This document shows, piece after piece, positions 27,005-34,284 of a DNA stretch of 64,000 bases. The translations under genes were made by a program, and so were the position numbers. Under the pieces are notes generated by a model. It was not told where the DNA came from and did not search any database. It saw only the letters and a program-made list of their open reading frames with translations. Source of the stretch: Solirubrobacterales bacterium (GTDB taxonomy: Bacteria > Actinomycetota > Thermoleophilia > Solirubrobacterales > 70-9); NCBI GenBank assembly GCA_025450195.1, contig JANWHW010000021.1, forward strand, positions 1-64,000. Reading direction: 5' to 3'. Position 1 is the stretch's first letter. The number at the start of each line of letters is the position of its first letter.

Positions 27005-27354
27005 GTCTGTCCATGCCTTCTAGGTAGTTCTCCGTAGTCCTGTGCCTATTTCTGCACAAGATTTCCTGCAAGTGCACAAGTTTTGGATAAGCTGTGCTAC
27101 AAAGTTCCCAGTGATTGAGAAGTTCTTGACAGCAACTCACGCTTTTTTGGGCTTCAACGGAGAAAGGAACGGGTCAATGGGCTGGCGCCACTAAGTCTTT
27201 GAGCAGTCGATACGAGAGCGAACGTTAGTTGCGATTTTCGCTTTTGGGCAGGGGGGCGTCTTTCGCAAGGCGCCCCTCATGCGTTTTGGGAAAGTCTTTT
27301 TCCGCAATTTGCAAGGTCTTGGCCAGTTGATCTAGACGAGTTGCCGAGCCTGCA
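27005..27354. other. 350-bp non-coding region with a possible short transcript
   Basis: There is no convincing gene here. It contains TTGACA at 27125-27130, a strong ribosome-binding-like GGAGAAAGGAACGG before a five-codon ORF at 27177 (Met-Gly-Trp-Arg-His-stop), and a hairpin at 27253-27276 (GGGGCGTC/GGCGCCCC, one G-U pair) with T-runs further on. It may be the leader of the downstream HD-GYP gene or a small RNA; no known riboswitch consensus was recognised. Confidence 0.35.
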
Positions 27355-28887
27355 GTGACCCTCTACCGTGTTCTGCAGCAAGCGTTTGCCGCAGTGCCCA
27401 GTAGCCAGGCCCGGGGGCATGCCTTCCGCCATGCGTGGAGGTTCCTGGGGTCAGTCGGTTGGGCCCGATCGGCCGCAGAGACAATGCCCGCAGAGCGACC
27501 GACACCGCTGATCATCATCGCCGAGTTGGTGATGTTTTGCGCTGTCGCGGTTGCCGCCGTCCTGACCGCTTCAGAGGCAAACTGGGACCTCGCGCTGTTC
27601 GGCATCCTGCTTGGATTCACTGCCTTCAGCGATTTGACGGCGATCGAAACGAGATCGCGCTTGAAGACCTCCGGCAGCTTCTTGGCGCTCGTCCTGGCAA
27701 TGGTCCTTCTCGGCGGCGCGCCGGCCGCGGTGATCGGGGTGCTGACGATCCTCGCCGGCTGGCCGCGTTGGCGTGACGCGCCGCATTATCTGCTCAACAA
27801 TCTCCTCACCTACGCGACCTTCCCGCTGGTCGGTGGCATTTTCTTCCACGGGGTGACGAGTGCTTTCGAGATCTCCTCGGCCGATCTCTTCTATTACACG
27901 CTCGTCTTCGCCACCTTCCTGGTGGCCCTGGCGACCAACTTCTCGATGATCGGTGCCTACAAGTGCTACCTGGAGCGCAGCTCCTTTATCGTCAACGTAC
28001 GCACGGTTCTGGTCCCAGTTCTCCCCTCGGAGCTGGCGGCCGCCCTGATGACAGTTGGCGTCGCATTCGTCTACACCGAAATCGGCCTGGCGGGCTTCAC
28101 GCTTTTCGGAATCGTCCTGATCATCTTCTTCTACCTGATCGGAGCACTGCTCCTGTCGCAGGAGCGAGCGGAGGACCTCGAGCAGCGCACCAAGCAACTG
28201 GCCAGCTTCCAGGTCGGGATGTTGAGCGCCCTGCTGCGCACGCTCGACCTGCGAGACCAGATGACGGCTCGACATTCCGCCGCTGTGGCCCGTTACTCGC
28301 GGGCGATCGCCCAGCGGGCCGGCTTCTCGCGCGAGCAGGAGGAGCTCGTGCATATCGCTGCTCTCCTGCACGACATCGGCAAGTTCATCCTTCCCGACCG
28401 AATCCTCAAGGCGAACGTGCCGCTAACGGATGAGGACTGGATGCTGATTCGCCGTCACCCCCAGCAGGGCGCGCGGGTCGTTGCCTCGGTGGACGGCTAC
28501 GGGCCGATCGCCGAGATCATCCTCGCCCATCACGAGCGCATCGACGGCAAAGGCTATCCGCGCGGTCTGGAAGGCGACGCCATTCCCGAGCTGGCGCGGA
28601 TCATCTCAGTTGCCGACACCTATGACGTGATGACCGCCCGCGACTCCTACCGCACGCCGGTCTCCACCTACGACGCGATGCAAGAGCTCCGCCGCGTCGC
28701 CGGCGCCCAGCTCGACGCTCGCTTTGTGGACATCTTCATCGAGTTGCTCGAAGGCAAGGACATCAACTTCCAGCACGACGAGGCCGCCGACTTCGAGAAG
28801 GAGCTCGCTCTGGAGTCGCGAATCGCCGAGACGGCGAAGCCCGTCATGCAGCTCGGCCGCTTCCAGTCCCCGGTCGGCGTCGGCTAG
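27355..28887 (+). CDS. Membrane-bound HD-GYP domain protein
   Basis: A 510-residue protein starting at GTG 27355. The first 270 residues hold about six TM helices. After a short helical linker (QERAEDLEQRTKQLASF), an HD-GYP domain follows: RHSAAVARYSRAIA, the metal-binding HD in AALLHDIGKFILPD, RRHPQQGARV, LAHHERIDGKGYPRGL (the GYP motif) and IISVADTYDVMTARDSY. HD-GYP proteins commonly hydrolyse cyclic di-GMP or other cyclic dinucleotides; the catalytic residues look intact. The N-terminal membrane part resembles a sensory domain whose signal is unknown. Confidence 0.9.
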   Translation: MTLYRVLQQAFAAVPSSQARGHAFRHAWRFLGSVGWARSAAETMPAERPTPLIIIAELVMFCAVAVAAVLTASEANWDLALFGILLGFTAFSDLTAIETRSRLKTSGSFLALVLAMVLLGGAPAAVIGVLTILAGWPRWRDAPHYLLNNLLTYATFPLVGGIFFHGVTSAFEISSADLFYYTLVFATFLVALATNFSMIGAYKCYLERSSFIVNVRTVLVPVLPSELAAALMTVGVAFVYTEIGLAGFTLFGIVLIIFFYLIGALLLSQERAEDLEQRTKQLASFQVGMLSALLRTLDLRDQMTARHSAAVARYSRAIAQRAGFSREQEELVHIAALLHDIGKFILPDRILKANVPLTDEDWMLIRRHPQQGARVVASVDGYGPIAEIILAHHERIDGKGYPRGLEGDAIPELARIISVADTYDVMTARDSYRTPVSTYDAMQELRRVAGAQLDARFVDIFIELLEGKDINFQHDEAADFEKELALESRIAETAKPVMQLGRFQSPVGVG

Positions 28888-28917
28888 CAGCGGCGGGGGC
28901 GATACGGTTCGCGCCCG

Positions 28918-29952
28918 ATGCGCGCCGTCACGTTTCAGGCTCCGGGCGAGATCCGGATTGAGGAGAAGCCCGATCCCGAGGTGGTGGCGGTCGACGACGC
29001 TGTGGTGCGGGTCGAGGCAAGCGGGATCTGCGGCTCCGATCTCCACATCTTCCACGGCAGGGTCCCGGTCGAGCCCGGCTTCACGATCGGCCACGAGTTC
29101 GTCGGCACGGTGCTTGCGGCTGGGCCCAGCGTCGAGCGCGTTTCGGCGGGCGACCGTGTGCTCGGCTGCTTTCACACCGCCTGCGCAACCTGCGCAACCT
29201 GCCTGCGCAGCGAGTACCACCGCTGCGAGAACGGCCGCACCTTTGGCCACGGGGCGAACCTGGGTGACCTGCAGGGTGCCCAGGCCGAGCAGCTGCTCGT
29301 GCCGCACGCCAACCTGACGCTACGTCGGGTTCCCGAGGGGATGTCGGATGAGGTGGCGCTCTTCGCCGGAGACGTGATGGGCACCGGCTATCACGCAGTC
29401 GAGCACGCGGGGATGCGGGCTGGCGACACGATTGCCGTCTTGGGGCTCGGGCCGGTCGGCTTGTGTGCGGTGCAGGCGTCGCTGGCCGGGGGAGCCGCCA
29501 AGGTCTTCGCAATCGACTCGGTCGAGCAGCGGCTCGAGATGGCGAGACAGTTCGGCGCCACTCCGGTCCATCTCACCGAGGAGGACCCGAAGCGTGCCGT
29601 GCGCACTGCCACCGAAGGCCGCGGGGTCGACATCGTCGTGGACGCCGTCGGCGACCCAGCGCCGCTGGCGATGGCGATCAGCCTGGCGCGCGATGCCGGC
29701 ACCGTGTCGGGGATCGGCGCCTATGCCGGCCGCGGCGAGGTGCCGATGGGGCTCGCCTGGCTGAAGGGGTTGACCTTGCGGCTGGGGCTCGCCAACGTGA
29801 TCGCCCATGTCGACCGCGTGTTGGGCCTGCTCGAGGCCGGCAAGCTGGATCCCGCACCGCTCGTCACCCATCACATGGCTTTGGACGAGGTAGCCGACGC
29901 CTACACGCTCTACGACCAGCGCGAAGCCCTGAAGATCGTCCTCACTCCCTAA
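28918..29952 (+). CDS. Zinc-dependent alcohol dehydrogenase (MDR family)
   Basis: A 344-residue medium-chain dehydrogenase. Catalytic zinc ligands are at GICGSDLHIFHGR and TIGHEFVGTVLAAG. A second, structural zinc lobe has Cys residues in CATCATCLRSEYHRCENG. The Rossmann motif is IAVLGLGPVGLCAVQASLAGG with Asp in VFAIDSVEQRLEMA, favouring NAD. C-terminal ITHHMALDEVADAY-type sequence is family-typical. It would oxidise an alcohol or polyol; the substrate is unclear. It stands alone, downstream of the HD-GYP gene by about 30 bp. Confidence 0.92.
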   Translation: MRAVTFQAPGEIRIEEKPDPEVVAVDDAVVRVEASGICGSDLHIFHGRVPVEPGFTIGHEFVGTVLAAGPSVERVSAGDRVLGCFHTACATCATCLRSEYHRCENGRTFGHGANLGDLQGAQAEQLLVPHANLTLRRVPEGMSDEVALFAGDVMGTGYHAVEHAGMRAGDTIAVLGLGPVGLCAVQASLAGGAAKVFAIDSVEQRLEMARQFGATPVHLTEEDPKRAVRTATEGRGVDIVVDAVGDPAPLAMAISLARDAGTVSGIGAYAGRGEVPMGLAWLKGLTLRLGLANVIAHVDRVLGLLEAGKLDPAPLVTHHMALDEVADAYTLYDQREALKIVLTP

Positions 29953-30070
29953 GAATCAGAACCTGTTTCAAATGAGTGCGGCCGGATGAGGCCGTTTGCC
30001 TACCCGACGGGCCCGGTAGGGGGAAAGCCACCTGTTGCATGGCCGTAGCCGTCGTGGGAGCATTGCCCCG

Positions 30071-30358
30071 ATGGCGCTGTTGAGCGATGCGGAGATCGAG
30101 GAGCGGCTCGGAGGGCTGCCCGAATGGGAGCGCGCGGGGGCGGCGATCCGCAGGACGTTCGAGTGTGGCGACTTCGTCGGCTCGGTGAACTTCGTCTCCG
30201 ACATGGTCGAACCGGCGGAGTCGATGGGGCACCACCCGGACCTGGAGATCTCTTGGGACAAGGTGACGGTGACCATCTCCACCCACTCGGAGGGCGGCTT
30301 GACCAAGGCCGACTTCGAGCTGGCAGCGGAAATCGACGCCCAATATCCGAACGACTGA
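30071..30358 (+). CDS. 4a-hydroxytetrahydrobiopterin dehydratase (pterin-4a-carbinolamine dehydratase)
   Basis: A 95-residue protein starting at ATG 30071. The PCD fold is filled: LSDAEIEERLGGLPEWERAG, FVGSVNFVSDMVEPAESM, the active-site GHHPDLEISWDKVTVTISTH with tandem His, and EGGLTKADFELA. The reaction dehydrates 4a-hydroxytetrahydropterin formed by aromatic amino acid hydroxylases; in bacteria without such hydroxylases it may support molybdopterin or folate chemistry. Its TGA stop overlaps the likely CTG start of the next gene by 3 bp. Confidence 0.9.
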   Translation: MALLSDAEIEERLGGLPEWERAGAAIRRTFECGDFVGSVNFVSDMVEPAESMGHHPDLEISWDKVTVTISTHSEGGLTKADFELAAEIDAQYPND

Positions 30359-30756
30359 GAATCGACGGCCGGCTCTCGATCCCGCTCGCTGAGGTCGAGC
30401 TGCGGGCGAGCCGCTCATCCGGGCCCGGGGGCCAGCACGCGAACGTGACCGCCTCGCGGGTGGAAGCGGTCTTCGACGTCGAAGCCTCTGCTGCGCTCGA
30501 TGAGGCGCAGCGAACGCGGCTGCTGGGGAAGGTCGGGCCGGTGGTGACCGCGGTGGCTCAGGACGCCCGAAGCCAGGCGCGGAATCGAGAGCTGGCGCTG
30601 GAACGGTTGGCCGAGAAGATCGCCGCCGGATTACGCGTCCCGAGGCGGCGTCGACCCACCAAGCCAACCCGCGCCGCCCGCGAGCGACGCCTCAAGCAAA
30701 AGCGCCTCGCATCCGAACGCAAGCAGACCCGCCGCCGCCCTGCAACGGAAGACTGA
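30355..30756 (+). CDS. arfB: ArfB (YaeJ/ICT1)-like alternative ribosome-rescue factor
   Basis: About 133 residues. The GGQ-containing release-factor domain is at the very N-terminus: LSIPLAEVELRASRSSGPGG then QHANVTASRV, aligned with the IP..E......SGPGGQHVNK pattern of ArfB. Here NK is replaced by NV. The C-terminal third is strongly basic (RRRRPTKPTRAARERRLKQK), the tail that occupies the mRNA channel of stalled ribosomes. No ATG, GTG or TTG fits the expected N-terminus. CTG 30355, overlapping the upstream TGA, gives the best match, which implies translational coupling; the start is inference. Confidence 0.8.
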   Translation: MRIDGRLSIPLAEVELRASRSSGPGGQHANVTASRVEAVFDVEASAALDEAQRTRLLGKVGPVVTAVAQDARSQARNRELALERLAEKIAAGLRVPRRRRPTKPTRAARERRLKQKRLASERKQTRRRPATED

Positions 30757-30810
30757 GGCGTCCCAGTCACGCGCGGCCGTGGATCAACCATCTGGGTGTG
30801 ACCCGGCTAT

Positions 30811-31707
30811 CTAGCTTCGCCCTGACGCCATCGCCGCCTCGAGGGTCTGGACGAGTGCCCTTCCGCAGGCCAGCCCGTCGTCCTTCTCGGGGTTGTAGCA
30901 GGCAAGCGAGGCGCCGATCAGCGCCGGCGAGGAGGTAAGAGGACGCAGCACCCCGAGCAACTCCTCCAGCGTCATTCCGTTCGGCATCAGGTAGTCGGTG
31001 GCGGGAAAGACCCCCTCGTCGAGCACATCGACGTCGAAGTGGAGCCAGAACGGCGCCTGCGCTGCCAGCGATGCCGCGATGCGCCGGGCGGCCTCCGACG
31101 GCCCCTCGGCCCGGACCCCCTCCACCGAGGTGTGCGAAAGCTCCGGGCCGACCTCCTCCGGCTGGGCCATTCCGTAGCGGAGCGACTCCTCCCTGTCGCG
31201 GTAGCCGACGATCGCCGTGCGCTCTGGCGCGGTCGATGCGCCCCCGGCTGCCTCCACCCACTGCCGGGGACCGCGCCCGAGGACGACGGACACAGGCATG
31301 TCCGCCGCCTCGCCGGTCGGCGAGGTCGTCCCGTCATAGAGGTCGAGATGGCCGTCGAGGTGGACGAGCCCGACCTCGCCCAGTGCGTCACGCGCCCCGG
31401 CCAAAGCCCCCGGCAGCTCTGCACAGCAGCCGCCGAGAAGGAGCGGCCGCGAGCCTTCGGAGATGACCTCTGCCACCGAGGCCCGAATCGTTGCGGTCGC
31501 CGCGAGCACGTCTGGGCTGGCGACGATTCCCGTCTCCACGTCGCGCTCGTCGCCGCGGATGCTGACGTCGAGGTCGCCCCGATCCTCCGCGCCAATCGCC
31601 TCAGTAAGGCCAAGGTCGCGCAGCACCGTCGGCGAAAGCTCGGCCCCACCGCTCCGACCCACCGAGTCGATTGGAACCCCGACGAGAGCGAACGCGCTCA
31701 TGCTCAA
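30811..31707 (-). CDS. Arginase/agmatinase-fold protein with altered metal motif
   Basis: A 298-residue ureohydrolase-fold protein. Metal-binding segments are recognisable: GLVHLDGHLDLYDG corresponds to the DAHxD block (keeping Asp-His-Asp) and LHFDVDVLDEGVFPATDYLM corresponds to the SxDxDxxDP block (keeping Asp-x-Asp). The first block, normally GGDHS with a manganese-ligand His, reads LLGGCCAELPGAL, so the His is replaced by Cys. PNGMTLEELLGVLRPL matches the usual GG(L)T(x)E segment. It may be a divergent hydrolase or a non-canonical family member; activity on arginine should not be assumed. Confidence 0.75.
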   Translation of the reverse strand: MSMSAFALVGVPIDSVGRSGGAELSPTVLRDLGLTEAIGAEDRGDLDVSIRGDERDVETGIVASPDVLAATATIRASVAEVISEGSRPLLLGGCCAELPGALAGARDALGEVGLVHLDGHLDLYDGTTSPTGEAADMPVSVVLGRGPRQWVEAAGGASTAPERTAIVGYRDREESLRYGMAQPEEVGPELSHTSVEGVRAEGPSEAARRIAASLAAQAPFWLHFDVDVLDEGVFPATDYLMPNGMTLEELLGVLRPLTSSPALIGASLACYNPEKDDGLACGRALVQTLEAAMASGRS

Positions 31708-31724
31708 AGCCTAGGCCCCTACTT

Positions 31725-31753
31725 GGATGGGCGCGGCTGGGCTCGAACCAGCG
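31725..31753. repeat. tRNA-Val 3'-end fragment (outer left attachment remnant)
   Basis: GGATGGGCGCGGCTGG followed by GCTCGAACCAGCG reproduces the T-arm and 3' acceptor strand of the tRNA-Val at 63.67 kb, in the same orientation and lacking the rest of the tRNA. It marks the chromosome/island junction, just after the arginase-fold gene start. Confidence 0.8.
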
Positions 31754-32040
31754 GTTTCAGCCGTATCGCGAACCGAATGAAGCAGGCCCGCTCATGGGAG
31801 TCAATCTACCTCATGACCAGGCGGGCTTCCCGCGACGGGAACCGCACCCGGAGGGATGGGTGAAGAGTGCCCCGGCCTCGCCGACCGGAGATCCTGGGCG
31901 AGATCACCGTCGAAGAGCTACGGACCGCCCTCGGAGCCCGCGTTGCGCTCTATAATGGGGTTTGACACGGTCGCCATTTTCCGCCCGCACCCCTGACTAT
32001 CCTGTTTTGTTTTGCCAAATCGTGGTAGATTGAATATCGA
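31754..32040. other. Non-coding stretch at the left end of the islet
   Basis: No convincing gene was found. A TATAAT (31952-31957) and a TTGACA (31965-31970) occur but are not in a -35/-10 arrangement with each other. Towards the right, TGTTTT and TAGATT about 17 bp apart could form a weak promoter reading into the hairpin repeats. Confidence 0.3.
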
Positions 32041-32172
32041 AGCAGGCGTCGACCGTAGGGTTCATGGCCTGCTTCATTACTTCTTGCGGTCCAGGTCAGC
32101 AATTCGTCTGAGGTCGCATATAGCTTTCCGCACCGCGTAGGCGTCGACCGCAGGGTCCATGGCCTACGTGGT
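32041..32172. repeat. Pair of covarying hairpin repeats
   Basis: Two copies of a 35-41-bp element. Copy 1, 32041-32075: stem AAGCAGGC/GCCTGCTT. Copy 2, 32132-32172: 11-bp stem ending GTAGGC/GCCTAC. Each encloses a 19-base loop GTCGACCGYAGGGTYCATG. The stems differ at positions that change in pairs (C-G to T-A, A-T to C-G, A-T to G-T), so base pairing is preserved. Copy 2 ends 1 bp before the DUF3800 stop codon. Confidence 0.75.
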
Positions 32173-32173
32173 T

Positions 32174-32926
32174 TCAGTTGTGGTAGTCGGCGACGTTGAT
32201 CTTCTCGTCGCGGTAGCCGCCGACGAAGCTATCCACGCCGGCTTTGGTCTTGATGTGGTTGAGCAGCTGGGTCTTCGGTTTGTAGTCGGCCAGCCCGACG
32301 ATGCCGCACTCGGCCTTGTACTCGTAGACGATCGCCCCGAGGATCAGATCGATCAGTTGCAGCAGGTCGACTCCGGTCGAGCGCATCCGGCACACCCCCG
32401 CCACCGCCCGGCGGCGGAGCTTCGCGTTGACGTAGTCGCGCACGTTCTCCTCGAAGGTCACCTGCGGCGGCGTGCTGTACTCATCGGCAATCAAAAACAT
32501 CGTCTCCCCGCGCCGGATCGATGCGTGCACCAGCTGGCGGGCCAGCGCCTCATAGGCACCGAACTGACCGTCAAAGCGCCCGATCACGTCGTGCTTGCGC
32601 TTGTCGGTGACGAACACGGTCAGCGACGCGTCCGCGCTGAAGAAGACGTCGGTGAGGATCTTCAGGATCGGCAGCTTCTTGCTCGAGACCTTGCCCCACT
32701 TGATCTCGTCGTAGAAGTGCTTCCTGTCGCGGATCCGCTGCATCGGTCGCTGCAGCTCATAGGGGTCCCGGCAGCGCAGTAGACCGACGGCGAAGAACGG
32801 ATCGCGCGGACTGGCCAGCGTCCCGGTCTCGTCCAGAAATCCGAATGCATACATCGGATCGCGGCGCGGGAGGGCCTTCGACTTCGGCCTAGCTTTACTC
32901 TTGGCCATCTGCTCAGAATATGTCAA
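32174..32926 (-). CDS. DUF3800 domain protein
   Basis: A 250-residue protein. The DUF3800 hallmarks are the N-terminal acidic motif FGFLDETGTLASPRDPFFAVG, an internal KHFYDEIKWGKVSS (E-x-K/H region), MFLIADEYSTPP, and the C-terminal GVDLLQLIDLILGAIVYEYK, in which Asp and the LxxxDL/G pattern are conserved. The family is thought to have an RNase H-like fold and is frequent in mobile elements and defence islands. A nuclease role is inferred from fold only. A basic N-terminus (KSKARPKSKALPRRD) precedes the domain. It lies in the 2.3-kb islet between tRNA-Val fragments, with paired hairpins at its 3' end. Confidence 0.8.
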   Translation of the reverse strand: MTYSEQMAKSKARPKSKALPRRDPMYAFGFLDETGTLASPRDPFFAVGLLRCRDPYELQRPMQRIRDRKHFYDEIKWGKVSSKKLPILKILTDVFFSADASLTVFVTDKRKHDVIGRFDGQFGAYEALARQLVHASIRRGETMFLIADEYSTPPQVTFEENVRDYVNAKLRRRAVAGVCRMRSTGVDLLQLIDLILGAIVYEYKAECGIVGLADYKPKTQLLNHIKTKAGVDSFVGGYRDEKINVADYHN

Positions 32927-33085
32927 CGTCTCTAACGGTCTTTGCGCTAACCCCCGGTTTGCGATATCCGCCTGCTGCTCTGAGCACAGTTAACAGTTGG
33001 TGGGGAGGCTCAGCTCTCCACCTTTCGCACATACCCCCGCCCATCTGCCAGACCCCATCGAGCGCTCGCGCACTACGCTCATCCC

Positions 33086-33900
33086 TTGTCCGATAATCCC
33101 GAGGAGAACCTGAGTCGAAAGGGTCGCGCCCTGACGATCGCCGCCCGCGTCGCGGCAGCCGGCAGTGGCGGTTTCTGACGACGCTTCTGGGTCCGGCCGG
33201 CGGCGCGGCCGCGGCCCAGGTTCTCGCCGAGCTCGGCGAAGGTCTCGTCGGCGCCCTCATCGATTGGGAATGGCGCCGCATCCAACGCACGCTCATCGGA
33301 TTCAAGGATCAGGTCACCGAGCGCGTCGCCGCCGGTGAGTCGGTCCGCCCGGAGATCGCTGACCCCGAGAGCCCTGGGGCTCTGCCGGTCTTCGAGTCGG
33401 TAATCGAAGCCGCCGCTCGCAGTGTCGAAGAGCGCAAGTGCGATCTGATCGCCAATTTCTACGCCTCAGTCGCCTTCGACCCTTCAGTCTCCCCCGATGA
33501 CGCTCTCCTCTACCTGCGTCGCATCCGTGCCTCTTCTTGGCGAGCGCTCGTCGCCTTGCGCTACTTCGAAGATCAGTCCCGCCAGTCCGAGCGAGAAATG
33601 ATTGCCGTCGCCGGCGATGAGGGAGAAGCGCGGATTCACCCTGCGCTCGAGGCTGAGCTCTCCGAGGCCGCCCGCACGCTTGAGTTGATCGGCATCGGCC
33701 AGGACGGCGGATCCGTCGCCAATCCATCTAACTCGATGGGTGGGGGACAGATCGTCAGCTCCTCCGCGCGGCGTGTCCGCGCCACCGGCCTCGGCCAAAC
33801 GATCAGCCGCCTCGGCCGCCTCGCGGATCTCGTCAGCGAAGAGGAACTCGACTCGATCGCCGCCGACCTGCGCTCCGATCAGCGTCCCACATCTCAATAG
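33086..33900 (+). pseudogene. Frameshifted hypothetical gene (possible Abi-like protein)
   Basis: A TTG at 33086 opens a reading frame starting SDNPEENLSRKGRALTIAAR that stops at TGA 33176-33178. The coding pattern continues without interruption in the -1 frame to the stop at 33900. The joined product would be about 270 residues. It has an Ala/Gly-rich, possibly membrane-associated segment (LLGPAGGAAAAQVLAELGEG), then helical ARSVEERKCDLIANFYASVA and LLYLRRIRASSWRALVALRY, and a charged C-terminus. The layout loosely recalls DUF4393/Abi-alpha proteins, but this is weak. It may be a pseudogene, a programmed frameshift or a sequencing error. Confidence 0.55.
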
Positions 33901-34024
33901 CCACTCTTCTCAACCCCACCCGACCTACCGATCACCAAGGTCGTGCATGAAATGGCCGGTGGCAGCAAGGACCTGATCGAAATTCGAGCTGCCGCCCAAG
34001 TTCCTTGGTACGGGGCTGGCTATA

Positions 34025-34113
34025 GAGCCAATTCGCGACTGGTTTTAAACCACCTTCCGATTTTTGGCTCTACCAAAGGGAGTCGGATGGGCGCGGCTGG
34101 GTTCGAACCAGCG
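34025..34113. repeat. attL-type direct repeat of the ICE
   Basis: An 89-bp sequence matching 63608-63697 over its whole length with scattered mismatches. Shared blocks include TTGGCTCT, CGGATGGG and TTCGAACCAGCG. Its right end (34087-34113) is the tRNA-Val T-arm and acceptor 3' strand without the rest of the gene. The integrase gene begins about 170 bp downstream. Confidence 0.85.
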
Positions 34114-34284
34114 TTCTAACGCCCAGCTCGAACCAAAAGAACCGTAGCGGCTCGGAAGATCGAGGAACGGGCTATCCGTTGTTTTCGACGCTGCGAAGCC
34201 AGATAGAAGCGCCAGCATCCCGAGCTGCGGGCATGGCGGGAATTAGGCGGGGGCGATCATGCCCTGTCGTCGGACGTTTCCCCT
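34114..34284. other. Upstream region of the integrase gene
   Basis: With 33901-34024 this makes a 384-bp gene-free interval, of which the middle is the attL repeat. 34240-34257 (AATTAGGCGGGGGCGATC) weakly resembles the CGGGGGCG box found upstream of other ICE genes. Nothing else is recognisable. Confidence 0.3.

Noticed and set aside
31952-31970. A TATAAT plus TTGACA promoter at the islet left end
   Set aside because: The two elements are in the wrong order and too close to form one promoter on either strand.
32041-32172. A two-repeat mini CRISPR array
   Set aside because: There are only two copies with a single intervening sequence of about 56 bp, much longer than usual spacers. The repeats differ at several stem positions and no cas gene is near. 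The compensatory stem changes fit a structural element better.
34087-34160. A second complete tRNA-Val gene
   Set aside because: Only the T-arm and 3' acceptor strand are present; no anticodon arm or 5' acceptor strand follows.
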